Assembly (NCBI RefSeq): GCF_040548815.1
Contig: NZ_JBEPSM010000004.1
Coordinates: 124,001 to 188,000 of the forward strand
DNA length: 64,000 nucleotides
Reading direction: 5' to 3'
Source of the DNA: Kaistia defluvii
GTDB lineage: Bacteria > Pseudomonadota > Alphaproteobacteria > Rhizobiales > Kaistiaceae
The notes beneath the pieces are model-generated. The model saw only the letters and a program-made list of their open reading frames with translations. It had not been told where the DNA came from and made no database searches. Position 1 is the stretch's first letter. Every line of letters starts with the position of its first letter. The translations under genes and the position numbers were made by a program. Shown here piece after piece: positions 43,112 through 51,504 of this stretch.

Positions 43112-44698
43112 ATGACTGAGACTCCGTACCAGATTTCGCGGCGCCGCCTTCTGGCATCCGCCGGTGCCTTCGTCGCCGTCGCGGCCATTGGCAACCTGTA
43201 CCCGGTTGAGGCCATGGCCCAGGCCAACAATGTCGCCGCCTCGCTCGCGACGGACGGACCTTTCACCCGGTCGACCGTGGCGGAGATTGCGCGCCGCCTC
43301 TCCCGTGTTCCGTTCGCAGCGCCCTCGTCGCGGCTGCCGGAAGTGCTGCAGAACCTCACCTATGACCAGTATCGCGACATCCGCTTCAAGGCGGGCGCGT
43401 CGGTCTGGGCGGATGACGGCCTGCCGTTCAAGCTGCAGCTGTTCCATCCGGGCTTCTACTTCAAGGAGCCGATCGAGGTCGCCATCGTCAAGGAAGGCCA
43501 GGCCAAGCACCTGCCCTACTCGACCAACATGTTCGACTTCGGACCGCTGGTGCCGAAGGGCATCCCCGATACCGACATGGGCTTCGCCGGCATCCGCGTG
43601 CACGGCCCGATCAACAACCCCGACTATTTCGACGAGATCCTCGTCTTCCAGGGCGCCAGCTATTTCCGCTCGGTCGGACGCGGCCAGCTCTACGGCATCT
43701 CCGCGCGCGGCCTCGCCATCAAGACGGCCGAGCCCGAGGGCGAGGAATTCCCGATCTTCCGCGCCTTCTGGGTCGAGACCCCGATCAAGGACGGCGACAC
43801 CATCGTCCTGCACGCGCTGCTCGACAGCCCGAGCGCGTCGGGCGCCTATCGCTTCACCGTCCGCCCCGGCTATCCGACGACCATGGACGTGGAAGCCACG
43901 CTGTTCCCGCGCACCGACCTGACCAAGGTCGGCCTGGCGCCGGGCACCAGCATGTTCTTCTTCGGCGCCAATGACCGCATCGGCATCGACGACTTCCGCC
44001 CCGAGGTGCACGATTCCGACGGCCTGCTGATGGTCAATGGCCGCGGCGAGCGCCTGTGGCGGCCGATCTCCAATCCGACGACGCTGCAGATCAGCGCCTT
44101 CGTCGACGCCGGCCCGCGCGGCTTCGGACTGATGCAGCGCAACCGCGTGTTCGACAATTACGAGGATCTCGAGGCTTCCTACGAAGCGCGGCCGAGCCTC
44201 TGGGTCGAGCCGGTCGGCGACTGGGGCCAGGGCGCCGTGACGCTGGTCGAGATTCCGACCAATTCGGAAGTGCACGACAACATCGTCGCCTACTGGCAGC
44301 CGAAGGACGTGATCGCGGCCGGCACCGAATACGCCTTCGCCTATCGCCTGTCCTGGGGCGGCGACCCGAACTACGTGCCGGGCGGCATGGTCGTGGCGGG
44401 CACCCGCATCGGCCGCGCCACGCTCGATGGCGACAGCCCCAATCGCCGCTTTGTGATCGACTTTTTCCCGCCCCAGGCCCAGGAGGGTCATCCCCCCCAG
44501 GAACCGAAGGCGACTGTCTCCACGTCAAAGGGTAAGATCAGCAACGTGGTGGTCATGCCGAACCCGAAGCTGGGCGAGGGTTGGCGCGTCAACTTTGAGC
44601 TTGATCCGGAAGACGCGACGCTGGTCGAATTGCGCGTCGTGCTGCAGTTCCCGGATGAGCGGCCAGCGGAGACCTGGGTCTATCGATGGACGGCGTAA
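43112..44698 (+). CDS. opgG: Periplasmic glucan biosynthesis protein OpgG/OpgD family
   Basis: This 528-residue protein is needed for osmoregulated periplasmic glucan backbone assembly. The N-terminus has a twin-arginine signal (SRRRLLASAGAFVAVAA, AMAQA cleavage near residue 37), as in OpgD. The mature part has YDQYRDIRFKAGASVWADD, NMFDFGPLVPKGIPDTDMGFAG, EFPIFRAFWVETP, FFGANDRIGIDDFRPEVHDSDGL and DYFDEILVFQGASYFRS. The gene overlaps opgH by 13 bases, so synthesis is coupled. The Tat signal implies export of a folded protein. Confidence 0.93.
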   Translation: MTETPYQISRRRLLASAGAFVAVAAIGNLYPVEAMAQANNVAASLATDGPFTRSTVAEIARRLSRVPFAAPSSRLPEVLQNLTYDQYRDIRFKAGASVWADDGLPFKLQLFHPGFYFKEPIEVAIVKEGQAKHLPYSTNMFDFGPLVPKGIPDTDMGFAGIRVHGPINNPDYFDEILVFQGASYFRSVGRGQLYGISARGLAIKTAEPEGEEFPIFRAFWVETPIKDGDTIVLHALLDSPSASGAYRFTVRPGYPTTMDVEATLFPRTDLTKVGLAPGTSMFFFGANDRIGIDDFRPEVHDSDGLLMVNGRGERLWRPISNPTTLQISAFVDAGPRGFGLMQRNRVFDNYEDLEASYEARPSLWVEPVGDWGQGAVTLVEIPTNSEVHDNIVAYWQPKDVIAAGTEYAFAYRLSWGGDPNYVPGGMVVAGTRIGRATLDGDSPNRRFVIDFFPPQAQEGHPPQEPKATVSTSKGKISNVVVMPNPKLGEGWRVNFELDPEDATLVELRVVLQFPDERPAETWVYRWTA

Positions 44699-46887
44699 TC
44701 GCTTTCCCGGCCGCGGAAGCGGCTCAACCGGCGGATCGATCCCCGCCGGCTGCCCTTGCTCCCGATGACGCCCCGGCGCCGCACCGCGCGCCCGGCATGC
44801 CGGCGGAAACCCCGTCCGACATGCCGATCCAGTCGCTCTGGCGCTTCCGTCGGCGCGACCGTCGTAAATTCGTCGATCCGCGCCGCTCGCGCTCGTCCTG
44901 GGTTCGCCGCATCGGCATCCTGGGCAGCGCGTTCCTGCTGGCCGCCATCGCCGTCTACGAAATGGAGCAGGTGCTGATCGTCGGCGGCCTGACGCCGATC
45001 GAGATCGCCGTGCTGGTGCTGTTCGCGCTGAATTTCGGCTGGATCGCGCTCGCCTTCGTCAGCTCGATCGCCGGCTATGGCGTGGTCATGGCCCGGCGCT
45101 ACCGCCAGAAGCGCACGCCCCCCGGCCCGCTCGGCGGCAAGACCGCCATGCTGATGCCGACCTATAACGAGGACCCGTCGCGCGTCTTCGCCGCGGTCGA
45201 GGCGATGGCCGTCGGCCTCGACGAGTTGCAGCAGGGCCCGGCCTTCGACTGGTTCATCCTGTCCGACACCACGGATCCCGACGTGGCGCTGGAGGAAGAA
45301 GCGGCGCTGCTGACGCTGCGCGACCGCCTCGGCGACCGGGGCCGGGTCTATTACCGCCGCCGCCGCAAGAATGTGGCGCGCAAATCCGGCAATGTCGCTG
45401 ATTTCTGCACCCGCTGGGGCGCCGCCTACGACCACATGCTGGTGCTCGACGCCGACAGCCTGATCGCCCCCGAGACGATCGTCGAGCTGGCGCGCCGGAT
45501 GGAGGAGGACCCCGATGCGGGCCTGATCCAGACCATCCCCGCCCTCGTCAACGGCACCACCATCGTCGCCCGGCTGCAGCAGTTCGCCGGCCGCGTCTAC
45601 GGCCCGGTTGTCGGCGCCGGCCTCGCCTTCTGGACCGGCTCCGAGGGCAATTACTGGGGCCACAACGCCATCATCCGCACCCGCGCCTTCATGGACGCGG
45701 CAGGCCTGCCCGACCTTCCCGGCAAGCCGCCCTTCGGCGGCCATATCCTCAGCCACGATTTCGTCGAGGCGGCGCTGCTGCGCCGTGCCGGCTGGACGGT
45801 GCGGATCGCCGAGGATCTCGCCGGCTCCTATGAGGAGAGCCCGCCCTCGATCATCGACCTCGCCGTGCGCGACCGCCGCTGGTGCCAGGGCAATCTCCAG
45901 CATGTTCTGGTGCTGCCCGCACGCGGCCTGCATTGGGTCAGCCGCATCCATCTGATGACCGGCATCGGCTCCTATCTCGCCTCGCCGCTCTGGCTGCTCC
46001 TGATCCTCGCCGGTCTGGCGCTGTCGCTGCAGGCGCACTTCATCCGGCCGGAATATTTCACCGAGGACTTCCAGCTCTTCCCGACTTGGCCGGTGATCGA
46101 CGCCGAGCGCGCGCTGCGGCTGTTCGGCCTGACGCTGGTGATCCTGTTCGGCCCGAAATTCCTCGGCCTGGTCTCGTTCCTGCGCAACCGCACCGACCGG
46201 CGCAAGGTCGGCGGCTTCCGCACCATTGCGAGCTTCCTGTTCGAGATCATCATCTCGGCGCTGATCGCCCCGGTGATGATGCTGGTGCATACCGGCGCCA
46301 TCGTATCGATCCTGCTCGGCCGCGATTCCGGCTGGAAGCCGCAGCGCCGCGACGATGGCGGCGTGCCGATCCGCTCGCTGATCATCCGCCATCGCTGGCA
46401 TTTCCTGCTCGGCCTGGCGCTGCTCTGCGCCGCCTGGCTCGATTCGCTGGTGCTGGTCGCCTGGCTATCGCCCGCGATCCTCGGCCTGCTGCTGGTGGTG
46501 CCGGTCTCCGGCATGACCGGGTCCAACAAGGTCGGCCGCTTCGTCCGCCGGATGGGCCTGCTGCGCACGCCGGAGGAAGTCGATCCGCCGGCCGTGGCGA
46601 TCGCCGCTGCCGCCGCCCGCCCCAACTACGAGGTAGCGGTCGACAAAGCGCCGGATCTCCTCGCCATCGCCCGCGACGAAAACCTGCGTGCCGTCCACCT
46701 CGCCCTGACCGACGCCGTGCCGCCCCGCCCGCGCGGCAAGATCGATCCGGTCGAGGCGCAGTCGATCGCCAAGATCGATGAGGCCGATACCATCGAGGAG
46801 GCCGTCTCCTTCCTGACGCCGCAGGAACGCGCCATGGTGATGGCGACGCCCGCCCTGCTCGGACGGTTGAGCGCGCTGCCCGCCTGA
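44686..46887 (+). CDS. opgH: Glucan glucosyltransferase OpgH (MdoH)
   Basis: This 733-residue membrane GT2 glycosyltransferase polymerises UDP-glucose into the periplasmic glucan backbone. Two N-terminal membrane helices (about residues 80-130) precede the catalytic domain with AMLMPTYNEDPSRVFAAVEAM, a D-x-D-type motif in DHMLVLDADSLIAPE, GHNAIIRTRAFM and the Q-x-x-R-W-like RRWCQGNLQH. Several C-terminal helices follow (about residues 425-620), and a long cytoplasmic tail. ATG at 44686 overlaps opgG. Confidence 0.95.
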   Translation: MDGVIAFPAAEAAQPADRSPPAALAPDDAPAPHRAPGMPAETPSDMPIQSLWRFRRRDRRKFVDPRRSRSSWVRRIGILGSAFLLAAIAVYEMEQVLIVGGLTPIEIAVLVLFALNFGWIALAFVSSIAGYGVVMARRYRQKRTPPGPLGGKTAMLMPTYNEDPSRVFAAVEAMAVGLDELQQGPAFDWFILSDTTDPDVALEEEAALLTLRDRLGDRGRVYYRRRRKNVARKSGNVADFCTRWGAAYDHMLVLDADSLIAPETIVELARRMEEDPDAGLIQTIPALVNGTTIVARLQQFAGRVYGPVVGAGLAFWTGSEGNYWGHNAIIRTRAFMDAAGLPDLPGKPPFGGHILSHDFVEAALLRRAGWTVRIAEDLAGSYEESPPSIIDLAVRDRRWCQGNLQHVLVLPARGLHWVSRIHLMTGIGSYLASPLWLLLILAGLALSLQAHFIRPEYFTEDFQLFPTWPVIDAERALRLFGLTLVILFGPKFLGLVSFLRNRTDRRKVGGFRTIASFLFEIIISALIAPVMMLVHTGAIVSILLGRDSGWKPQRRDDGGVPIRSLIIRHRWHFLLGLALLCAAWLDSLVLVAWLSPAILGLLLVVPVSGMTGSNKVGRFVRRMGLLRTPEEVDPPAVAIAAAAARPNYEVAVDKAPDLLAIARDENLRAVHLALTDAVPPRPRGKIDPVEAQSIAKIDEADTIEEAVSFLTPQERAMVMATPALLGRLSALPA

Positions 46888-47194
46888 ACGGGCTCTGCAG
46901 GGTCCTCTCCCCCGGCGGGCGAGGACCCGACAATGCTTCGGCTTTCATAATAATAGGCGGTTTTCACCGCCCGCTTTGGCGCGCCGGCGAAGGTGAAGCG
47001 GGGCGCGCCTGGGTTGCATACCGCGCCGCGCCAAGTCGCGTAGACGGCTTTGTTATTCGTCGTATGAAACTAACGTGTTACCGCCGCATTGCAGCGTAGA
47101 ATTCCGATCTTTTCGCAATCGCACAAACCTTGTAATCATTCCCGGGAGAGGCTCGTTCGCGCAGCGACGAAGCACGGCAATGTTGGGGGAATAC
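46888..47194. other. Intergenic region between opgH and pyc
   Basis: This 307-bp gap has no credible gene. It holds a small GGCGG/CCGCC hairpin (46956-46971) after opgH, two GGCGCGCC palindromes (46978-46985 and 47002-47009) and an AT-richer stretch (47040-47145) that probably carries the pyc promoter. Confidence 0.5.
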
Positions 47195-50100
47195 GTGACC
47201 ATCAAGAAAATCCTGGTCGCCAACCGGTCCGAAATCGCCATCCGCGTTTTTCGCGCGGCGAATGAGCTGGGCATCACGACCGTCGCGATCTTCGCCGAGG
47301 AAGACAAGCTCGCGCTGCACCGCTTCAAGGCGGACGAGGCCTATCAGGTCGGCAAGGGTCTCGGCCCCATCGAAGCCTATCTGAACATCGCCGACATCAT
47401 CCGCATCGCCCGCGAGGCGAAGGTCGACGCCATCCATCCGGGCTATGGCCTGCTCTCGGAGAGCCCCGAATTCGCCGAGGCCTGCGCCGAGGCGGGCATC
47501 ATCTTCATCGGCCCCTCGCCCGACACCATGCGCATGCTCGGCAACAAGGTCGCCGCGCGCAATCTGGCGATCTCGGCCGGCGTGCCCGTCATGCCGGCGA
47601 CCGATCCGCTGCCGGACGATCCGGAAATCATCAAGGCCGAGGCGGCCCGTATCGGCTATCCGCTGATGCTCAAGGCGTCCTGGGGCGGCGGCGGACGCGG
47701 CATGCGCGTCATCCGCGACGAGGAGACCCTGCTCAAGGACGCGATCACCGCCAAGCGCGAGGCCAAGGCCGCCTTCGGCAAGGACGAGATCTATCTCGAA
47801 AAGCTGGTCGAGCGCGCCCGCCATGTCGAGGTGCAGATCCTCGGTGACCAGCACGGCAACATCGTCCACCTCTATGAGCGCGACTGCTCAGTGCAGCGCC
47901 GCCACCAGAAGGTGGTCGAGCGCGCCCCCGCGCCCTACCTCGCCGAGACCGAGCGCAAGGAAATCACCGACTACGGCGTCAAGATCGCCAAGGCTTCGAA
48001 CTATTACGGCGCCGGCACCGTCGAATTCCTGATGGATGCCGATACCGGCAAGTTCTACTTCATCGAAGTAAACCCGCGCATCCAGGTCGAGCACACCGTC
48101 ACCGAGCAGGTGACCGGCATCGACATCGTCAAGGCGCAGATCCACATCGCCGAGGGCGCGGCCATCGGCACGCCCGAATCCGGCGTGCCGAAGCAGGACG
48201 CCATCCGTCTGAACGGCCATGCCCTGCAGTGCCGCATCACGACGGAAGATCCCGAGCAGAACTTCATCCCCGATTACGGCCGCATCACCGCCTATCGCGA
48301 GGCGTCCGGCTTCGGCATCCGCCTCGATGGCGGCACGGCCTATTCCGGCGCGGTGATCACCCGCTTCTACGACCCGCTGCTGGAGAAAATCACCGCCTGG
48401 GCGCCGACGCCGCAGGAGGCGATCGCACGCATGGACCGCGCGCTGCGCGAGTTCCGCATCCGTGGCGTCGCGACGAACCTGACCTTCGTCGCCAACATCA
48501 TCAACCACCCGCAGTTCCGCGACAATTCCTACACGACGCGCTTCATCGACACGACGCCGGAGTTGTTCTCGGCCGTGCGCCGGCGCGATCGCGGCACCAA
48601 GCTGCTCAACTACATCGCCGACGTCACCGTCAACGGCCATCCCGAGACGCGCGGCCGCGTCAAGCCGAAGGCCGACGCGCTCGCCAAGGTCATCCCGCAT
48701 TTCGCGGCCGACCCGGCGCCCGGCACCAAGCAATATCTCGACGCGCACGGCCCCGAGGCGCTCGCCCAGTGGATGCGCGCCGAAAGCCGCGTCCTGATCA
48801 CCGACACGACCATGCGCGACGCGCACCAGTCGCTGCTCGCGACCCGCATGCGCACGCATGACATCGTCGGGATCGCCGACGCCTATGCACGCGGCCTGCC
48901 GGGGCTTCTCAGCCTCGAATGCTGGGGCGGCGCCACCTTCGACGTCTCGATGCGCTTCCTGACCGAGGATCCCTGGGAACGGCTCGCCATGGTGCGCGAG
49001 CGCGCGCCGAACATCCTGCTGCAGATGCTGCTGCGCGGCGCCAACGGCGTCGGCTACACCAACTATGCCGACAATGTCGTCAAGTTCTTCGTCAAGCAGG
49101 CGGCCAAGGGCGGCGTCGACCTGTTCCGCGTGTTCGACTGCCTGAACTGGGTCGAGAACATGCGCGTCTCGATGGACGCGGTGCGCGAAGAGGGCAAGGT
49201 CCTCGAGGCGGCGATCTGCTACACCGGCGACATCCTCGATCCCGACCGCGCCAAGTATGACCTGAAATACTATGTCGGCCTGGCCAAGGATCTGGAAAAG
49301 GCCGGCGCGCATGTCATCGGCCTCAAGGATATGGCGGGCCTGTTGAAGCCGGCCGCCGCCAAGAAGCTGATCGCGACGCTGCGCTCCGAGACCGAGCTGC
49401 CGATCCACCTGCACACGCATGACACGTCCGGCATCTCCGCCGCGACCGTGCTGGCAGCGGTGGAAGCCGGCGTCGACGCGGTCGACGCGGCGATGGACGC
49501 GCTGTCCGGCCTGACCTCGCAGCCCTGCCTCGGCTCGATCGTCGAGGCGCTGAAGGGCTCCGATCGCGACACGGGCCTCGACCCCGACGCAATCCGCAAG
49601 ATCTCGTTCTACTGGGAAGCGGTGCGCGGCCAGTACGCCGCCTTCGAGAGCGATCTGAAGGCCGGCGCCTCGGAAGTCTACCTGCACGAGATGCCGGGCG
49701 GTCAGTTCACCAATCTGAAGGAACAGGCCCGCTCGCTCGGCCTCGACACGCGCTGGCACGAGGTCGCGCAGGCCTATGCCGACGTCAACCAGATGTTCGG
49801 CGACATCGTCAAGGTGACGCCGTCCTCCAAGGTCGTCGGCGACATGGCGCTGATGATGGTGTCGCAGAACCTTTCCGTCGCCGACGTCGAGAACCCGGCC
49901 AAGGACATCGCCTTCCCGGATTCGGTGGTGCAGATGATGCGCGGCGATCTCGGCCAGCCGCCGGGCGGTTGGCCGGAAGCGATCCAGAAGAAGGCGCTGA
50001 AGGGCGAGACCCCGTCGACGGCGCGCCCCGGCTCTCTGATCGCCGCCGCCGACCTCGAGGCCGAGCGCAAGACGGTGCAGGAAAAAGTCGGCAATGGCGA

Positions 50101-50635
50101 GATCGACGATTTCGCGCTCGCCTCCTACCTGATGTATCCGAAAGTCTTCACCGACTTCGCCAAGGGCCTGCAGAACTGGGGTCCGACCAGCGTTCTGCCG
50201 ACCCCGGTCTATTTCTACGGCCTGCCCGTCGGCGAGGAGATTTTGGTCGAGCTCGAAAAGGGCAAGACCATGGTGATCCGGATGCAGGCCATCGGCGACG
50301 CCGACGAGGAAGGCCTGATCCGCGTCTTCTTCGAGCTGAACGGTCAGCCGCGCGTCATCAAGGTGCCGGACCGCGCCAATGCCGGCTCGGTTGTTGCCAA
50401 GCGCAAGGCCGAGGACGGCAATCCGAACCATGTGCCGGCGCCGATGCCGGGCGTTGTCTCGACGCTCGCGGTCAAGGCCGGCCAGACGGTCAAGGCCGGC
50501 GACGTGCTGCTGTCGATCGAGGCGATGAAGATGGAAACCGCCATCCACGCCGACCGCGACGGCACGATCGCCGAGGTCCTGGTCCACGCCGGCAGCCAGA
50601 TCGACGCCAAGGACCTTCTGGTGGTGTTCGGGTAG
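47195..50635 (+). CDS. pyc: Pyruvate carboxylase
   Basis: This 1146-residue anaplerotic enzyme carboxylates pyruvate to oxaloacetate. It is the single-chain form. The biotin carboxylase domain covers about residues 1-450 (IKKILVANRSEIAIRVFRAA, LMLKASWGGGGRGMR, VEVQILGD, FIEVNPRIQVEHTVTE). The carboxyltransferase domain is about 530-800 (ITDTTMRDAHQSLLATRMRT, ECWGGATFDVSMRFL, HTHDTSGISAATVL). The biotinyl domain has EAMKMET with biotin-Lys1112. GTG at 47195 is chosen since GGGGGA precedes it and the family begins here; an ATG at 47180 is possible. Confidence 0.96.
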   Translation: MTIKKILVANRSEIAIRVFRAANELGITTVAIFAEEDKLALHRFKADEAYQVGKGLGPIEAYLNIADIIRIAREAKVDAIHPGYGLLSESPEFAEACAEAGIIFIGPSPDTMRMLGNKVAARNLAISAGVPVMPATDPLPDDPEIIKAEAARIGYPLMLKASWGGGGRGMRVIRDEETLLKDAITAKREAKAAFGKDEIYLEKLVERARHVEVQILGDQHGNIVHLYERDCSVQRRHQKVVERAPAPYLAETERKEITDYGVKIAKASNYYGAGTVEFLMDADTGKFYFIEVNPRIQVEHTVTEQVTGIDIVKAQIHIAEGAAIGTPESGVPKQDAIRLNGHALQCRITTEDPEQNFIPDYGRITAYREASGFGIRLDGGTAYSGAVITRFYDPLLEKITAWAPTPQEAIARMDRALREFRIRGVATNLTFVANIINHPQFRDNSYTTRFIDTTPELFSAVRRRDRGTKLLNYIADVTVNGHPETRGRVKPKADALAKVIPHFAADPAPGTKQYLDAHGPEALAQWMRAESRVLITDTTMRDAHQSLLATRMRTHDIVGIADAYARGLPGLLSLECWGGATFDVSMRFLTEDPWERLAMVRERAPNILLQMLLRGANGVGYTNYADNVVKFFVKQAAKGGVDLFRVFDCLNWVENMRVSMDAVREEGKVLEAAICYTGDILDPDRAKYDLKYYVGLAKDLEKAGAHVIGLKDMAGLLKPAAAKKLIATLRSETELPIHLHTHDTSGISAATVLAAVEAGVDAVDAAMDALSGLTSQPCLGSIVEALKGSDRDTGLDPDAIRKISFYWEAVRGQYAAFESDLKAGASEVYLHEMPGGQFTNLKEQARSLGLDTRWHEVAQAYADVNQMFGDIVKVTPSSKVVGDMALMMVSQNLSVADVENPAKDIAFPDSVVQMMRGDLGQPPGGWPEAIQKKALKGETPSTARPGSLIAAADLEAERKTVQEKVGNGEIDDFALASYLMYPKVFTDFAKGLQNWGPTSVLPTPVYFYGLPVGEEILVELEKGKTMVIRMQAIGDADEEGLIRVFFELNGQPRVIKVPDRANAGSVVAKRKAEDGNPNHVPAPMPGVVSTLAVKAGQTVKAGDVLLSIEAMKMETAIHADRDGTIAEVLVHAGSQIDAKDLLVVFG

Positions 50636-50719
50636 GTCTTATCGGGACGCGGTTCCTTGGGATCGCGTCCCCGGCTTCCTCGCTGGAGCAGCTGAACTAC
50701 GTGACGGAGTTCCGCGAAG

Positions 50720-50764
50720 CCCTCCTTCGAGGCTTCGCTGACACGAAGCACCTCAGGATGAGGG
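50720..50764. repeat. Palindromic repeat family C copy
   Basis: CCCTCCTTCGAGG...CACCTCAGGATGAGGG, reverse orientation relative to 50844-50887. A separate GGGACGCG/CGCGTCCC hairpin (50644-50671) directly follows pyc and may help end its transcript, though no T-run follows. Confidence 0.75.
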
Positions 50765-50843
50765 CTGAGTTTGTTTCGACTGGGAACAGCATGCCGTTGC
50801 AACCTCGGTTGCTCCAGTACTGCAGGTCTATCCAATCGCACGA

Positions 50844-50887
50844 CCATCATCCTGAGGTGCCCGGCGAAGCCGGGCCTCGAAGGAGGG
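50844..50887. repeat. Family C repeat, left arm around GIY-YIG gene
   Basis: 44 bp from CCATCATCCTGAGG through CCCGGCGAAGCCGGG to GAAGGAGGG. It is the exact reverse complement of 51226-51269. It ends 30 bases before the nuclease stop codon at 50918. Confidence 0.88.
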
Positions 50888-50917
50888 TCCAGCGAAGTCC
50901 AAACCAGCCGTTGAACA

Positions 50918-51211
50918 TCAACGGGCGCCGGACCGCTTGGACAGGATCTGGACGAGCGCCCATTCGCCACGGACCAACGCTTCCTTCTTGGCTCGCGACC
51001 AGCCCTTCAACTGCCTCTCGGCCGCGTGGGCGTCGGTGATCCGCTCGAAATCCTCGGCCCAGACCAGTTCCACAGGCCGGCGGGAAAACGTGCAGCCGCG
51101 ATAGGCGCCCGACTGATGCTCCAGCAAGCGCCTTTGCTTGTCCTCGGCCGCCGTCGAGCCGACGTAATAGGAGCCATCCGCGCAGCGAAGCATATAGACG
51201 GACGCGCCCAT
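50918..51211 (-). CDS. GIY-YIG nuclease family protein
   Basis: This 97-residue single-domain protein has SVYMLRCADGSYYVGSTA (residues 4-21, the paired GIY-YIG strands as VYMLRC and YYVGST), then RRLLEHQSGAYRGCTFSRRPVELVW with the catalytic Arg/His region, and an Ala-Glu-Arg-Gln-Leu-Lys-Gly-Trp-Ser-Arg-x-Lys-Lys helix typical of the YhbQ/UPF0213 group. Such proteins are putative structure-specific endonucleases with few known roles. The AGGAGG ribosome binding site lies in the 14 bases between the start and an inverted repeat arm. The gene is boxed by exact 44-bp inverted repeats. Confidence 0.88.
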   Translation of the reverse strand: MGASVYMLRCADGSYYVGSTAAEDKQRRLLEHQSGAYRGCTFSRRPVELVWAEDFERITDAHAAERQLKGWSRAKKEALVRGEWALVQILSKRSGAR

Positions 51212-51225
51212 CGAGCCTCCTGGAG

Positions 51226-51269
51226 CCCTCCTTCGAGGCCCGGCTTCGCCGGGCACCTCAGGATGATGG
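51226..51269. repeat. Family C repeat, right arm around GIY-YIG gene
   Basis: 44 bp, exact reverse complement of 50844-50887. It begins 14 bases upstream of the nuclease start codon. Confidence 0.88.
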
Positions 51270-51402
51270 CTTTGGGTTTGATGGAAGTTTGCAGGTGGTC
51301 TGGTACAAGCGCAACGCGATTGGTGAAGGCATCAGCATCACAACGCCAACTACGCAGCGCGGCTACCGCCCAAACGCTCCCCGCCCTGCTTCCCACCCTC
51401 CA

Positions 51403-51447
51403 CCATCATCCTGAGGTGCTTCGCGCCAGCGAAACCTCGACGGAGGG
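51403..51447. repeat. Palindromic repeat family C copy
   Basis: CCATCATCCTGAGGTGC...CGGAGGG, same orientation as 50844-50887 but with a diverged centre. With the copies at 50720, 50844 and 51226 this makes four copies in 730 bp, in alternating orientation. Confidence 0.75.
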
Positions 51448-51504
51448 TCCAGCGAACTCCGAATTGCTTTGGAAACCGATACAAGGGCCGAGCGCGTCCC
51501 AACC

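Noticed and set aside
42894..43115. 73-codon frame upstream of opgG
   Set aside because: No ribosome binding site, it overlaps the opgG start, and the composition is basic and unstructured; probably the non-coding leader.
47888..50587. An 899-codon open frame antisense to pyruvate carboxylase
   Set aside because: High-GC codon bias keeps antisense frames open. The translation is low-complexity Asp/Gly/Arg/His-rich with no domain, while pyc on the other strand is unmistakable.
50720..51447. Possible insertion sequence around the GIY-YIG gene
   Set aside because: No transposase, and no target-site duplication could be recognised next to the arms. It is reported as a repeat-nuclease association only.
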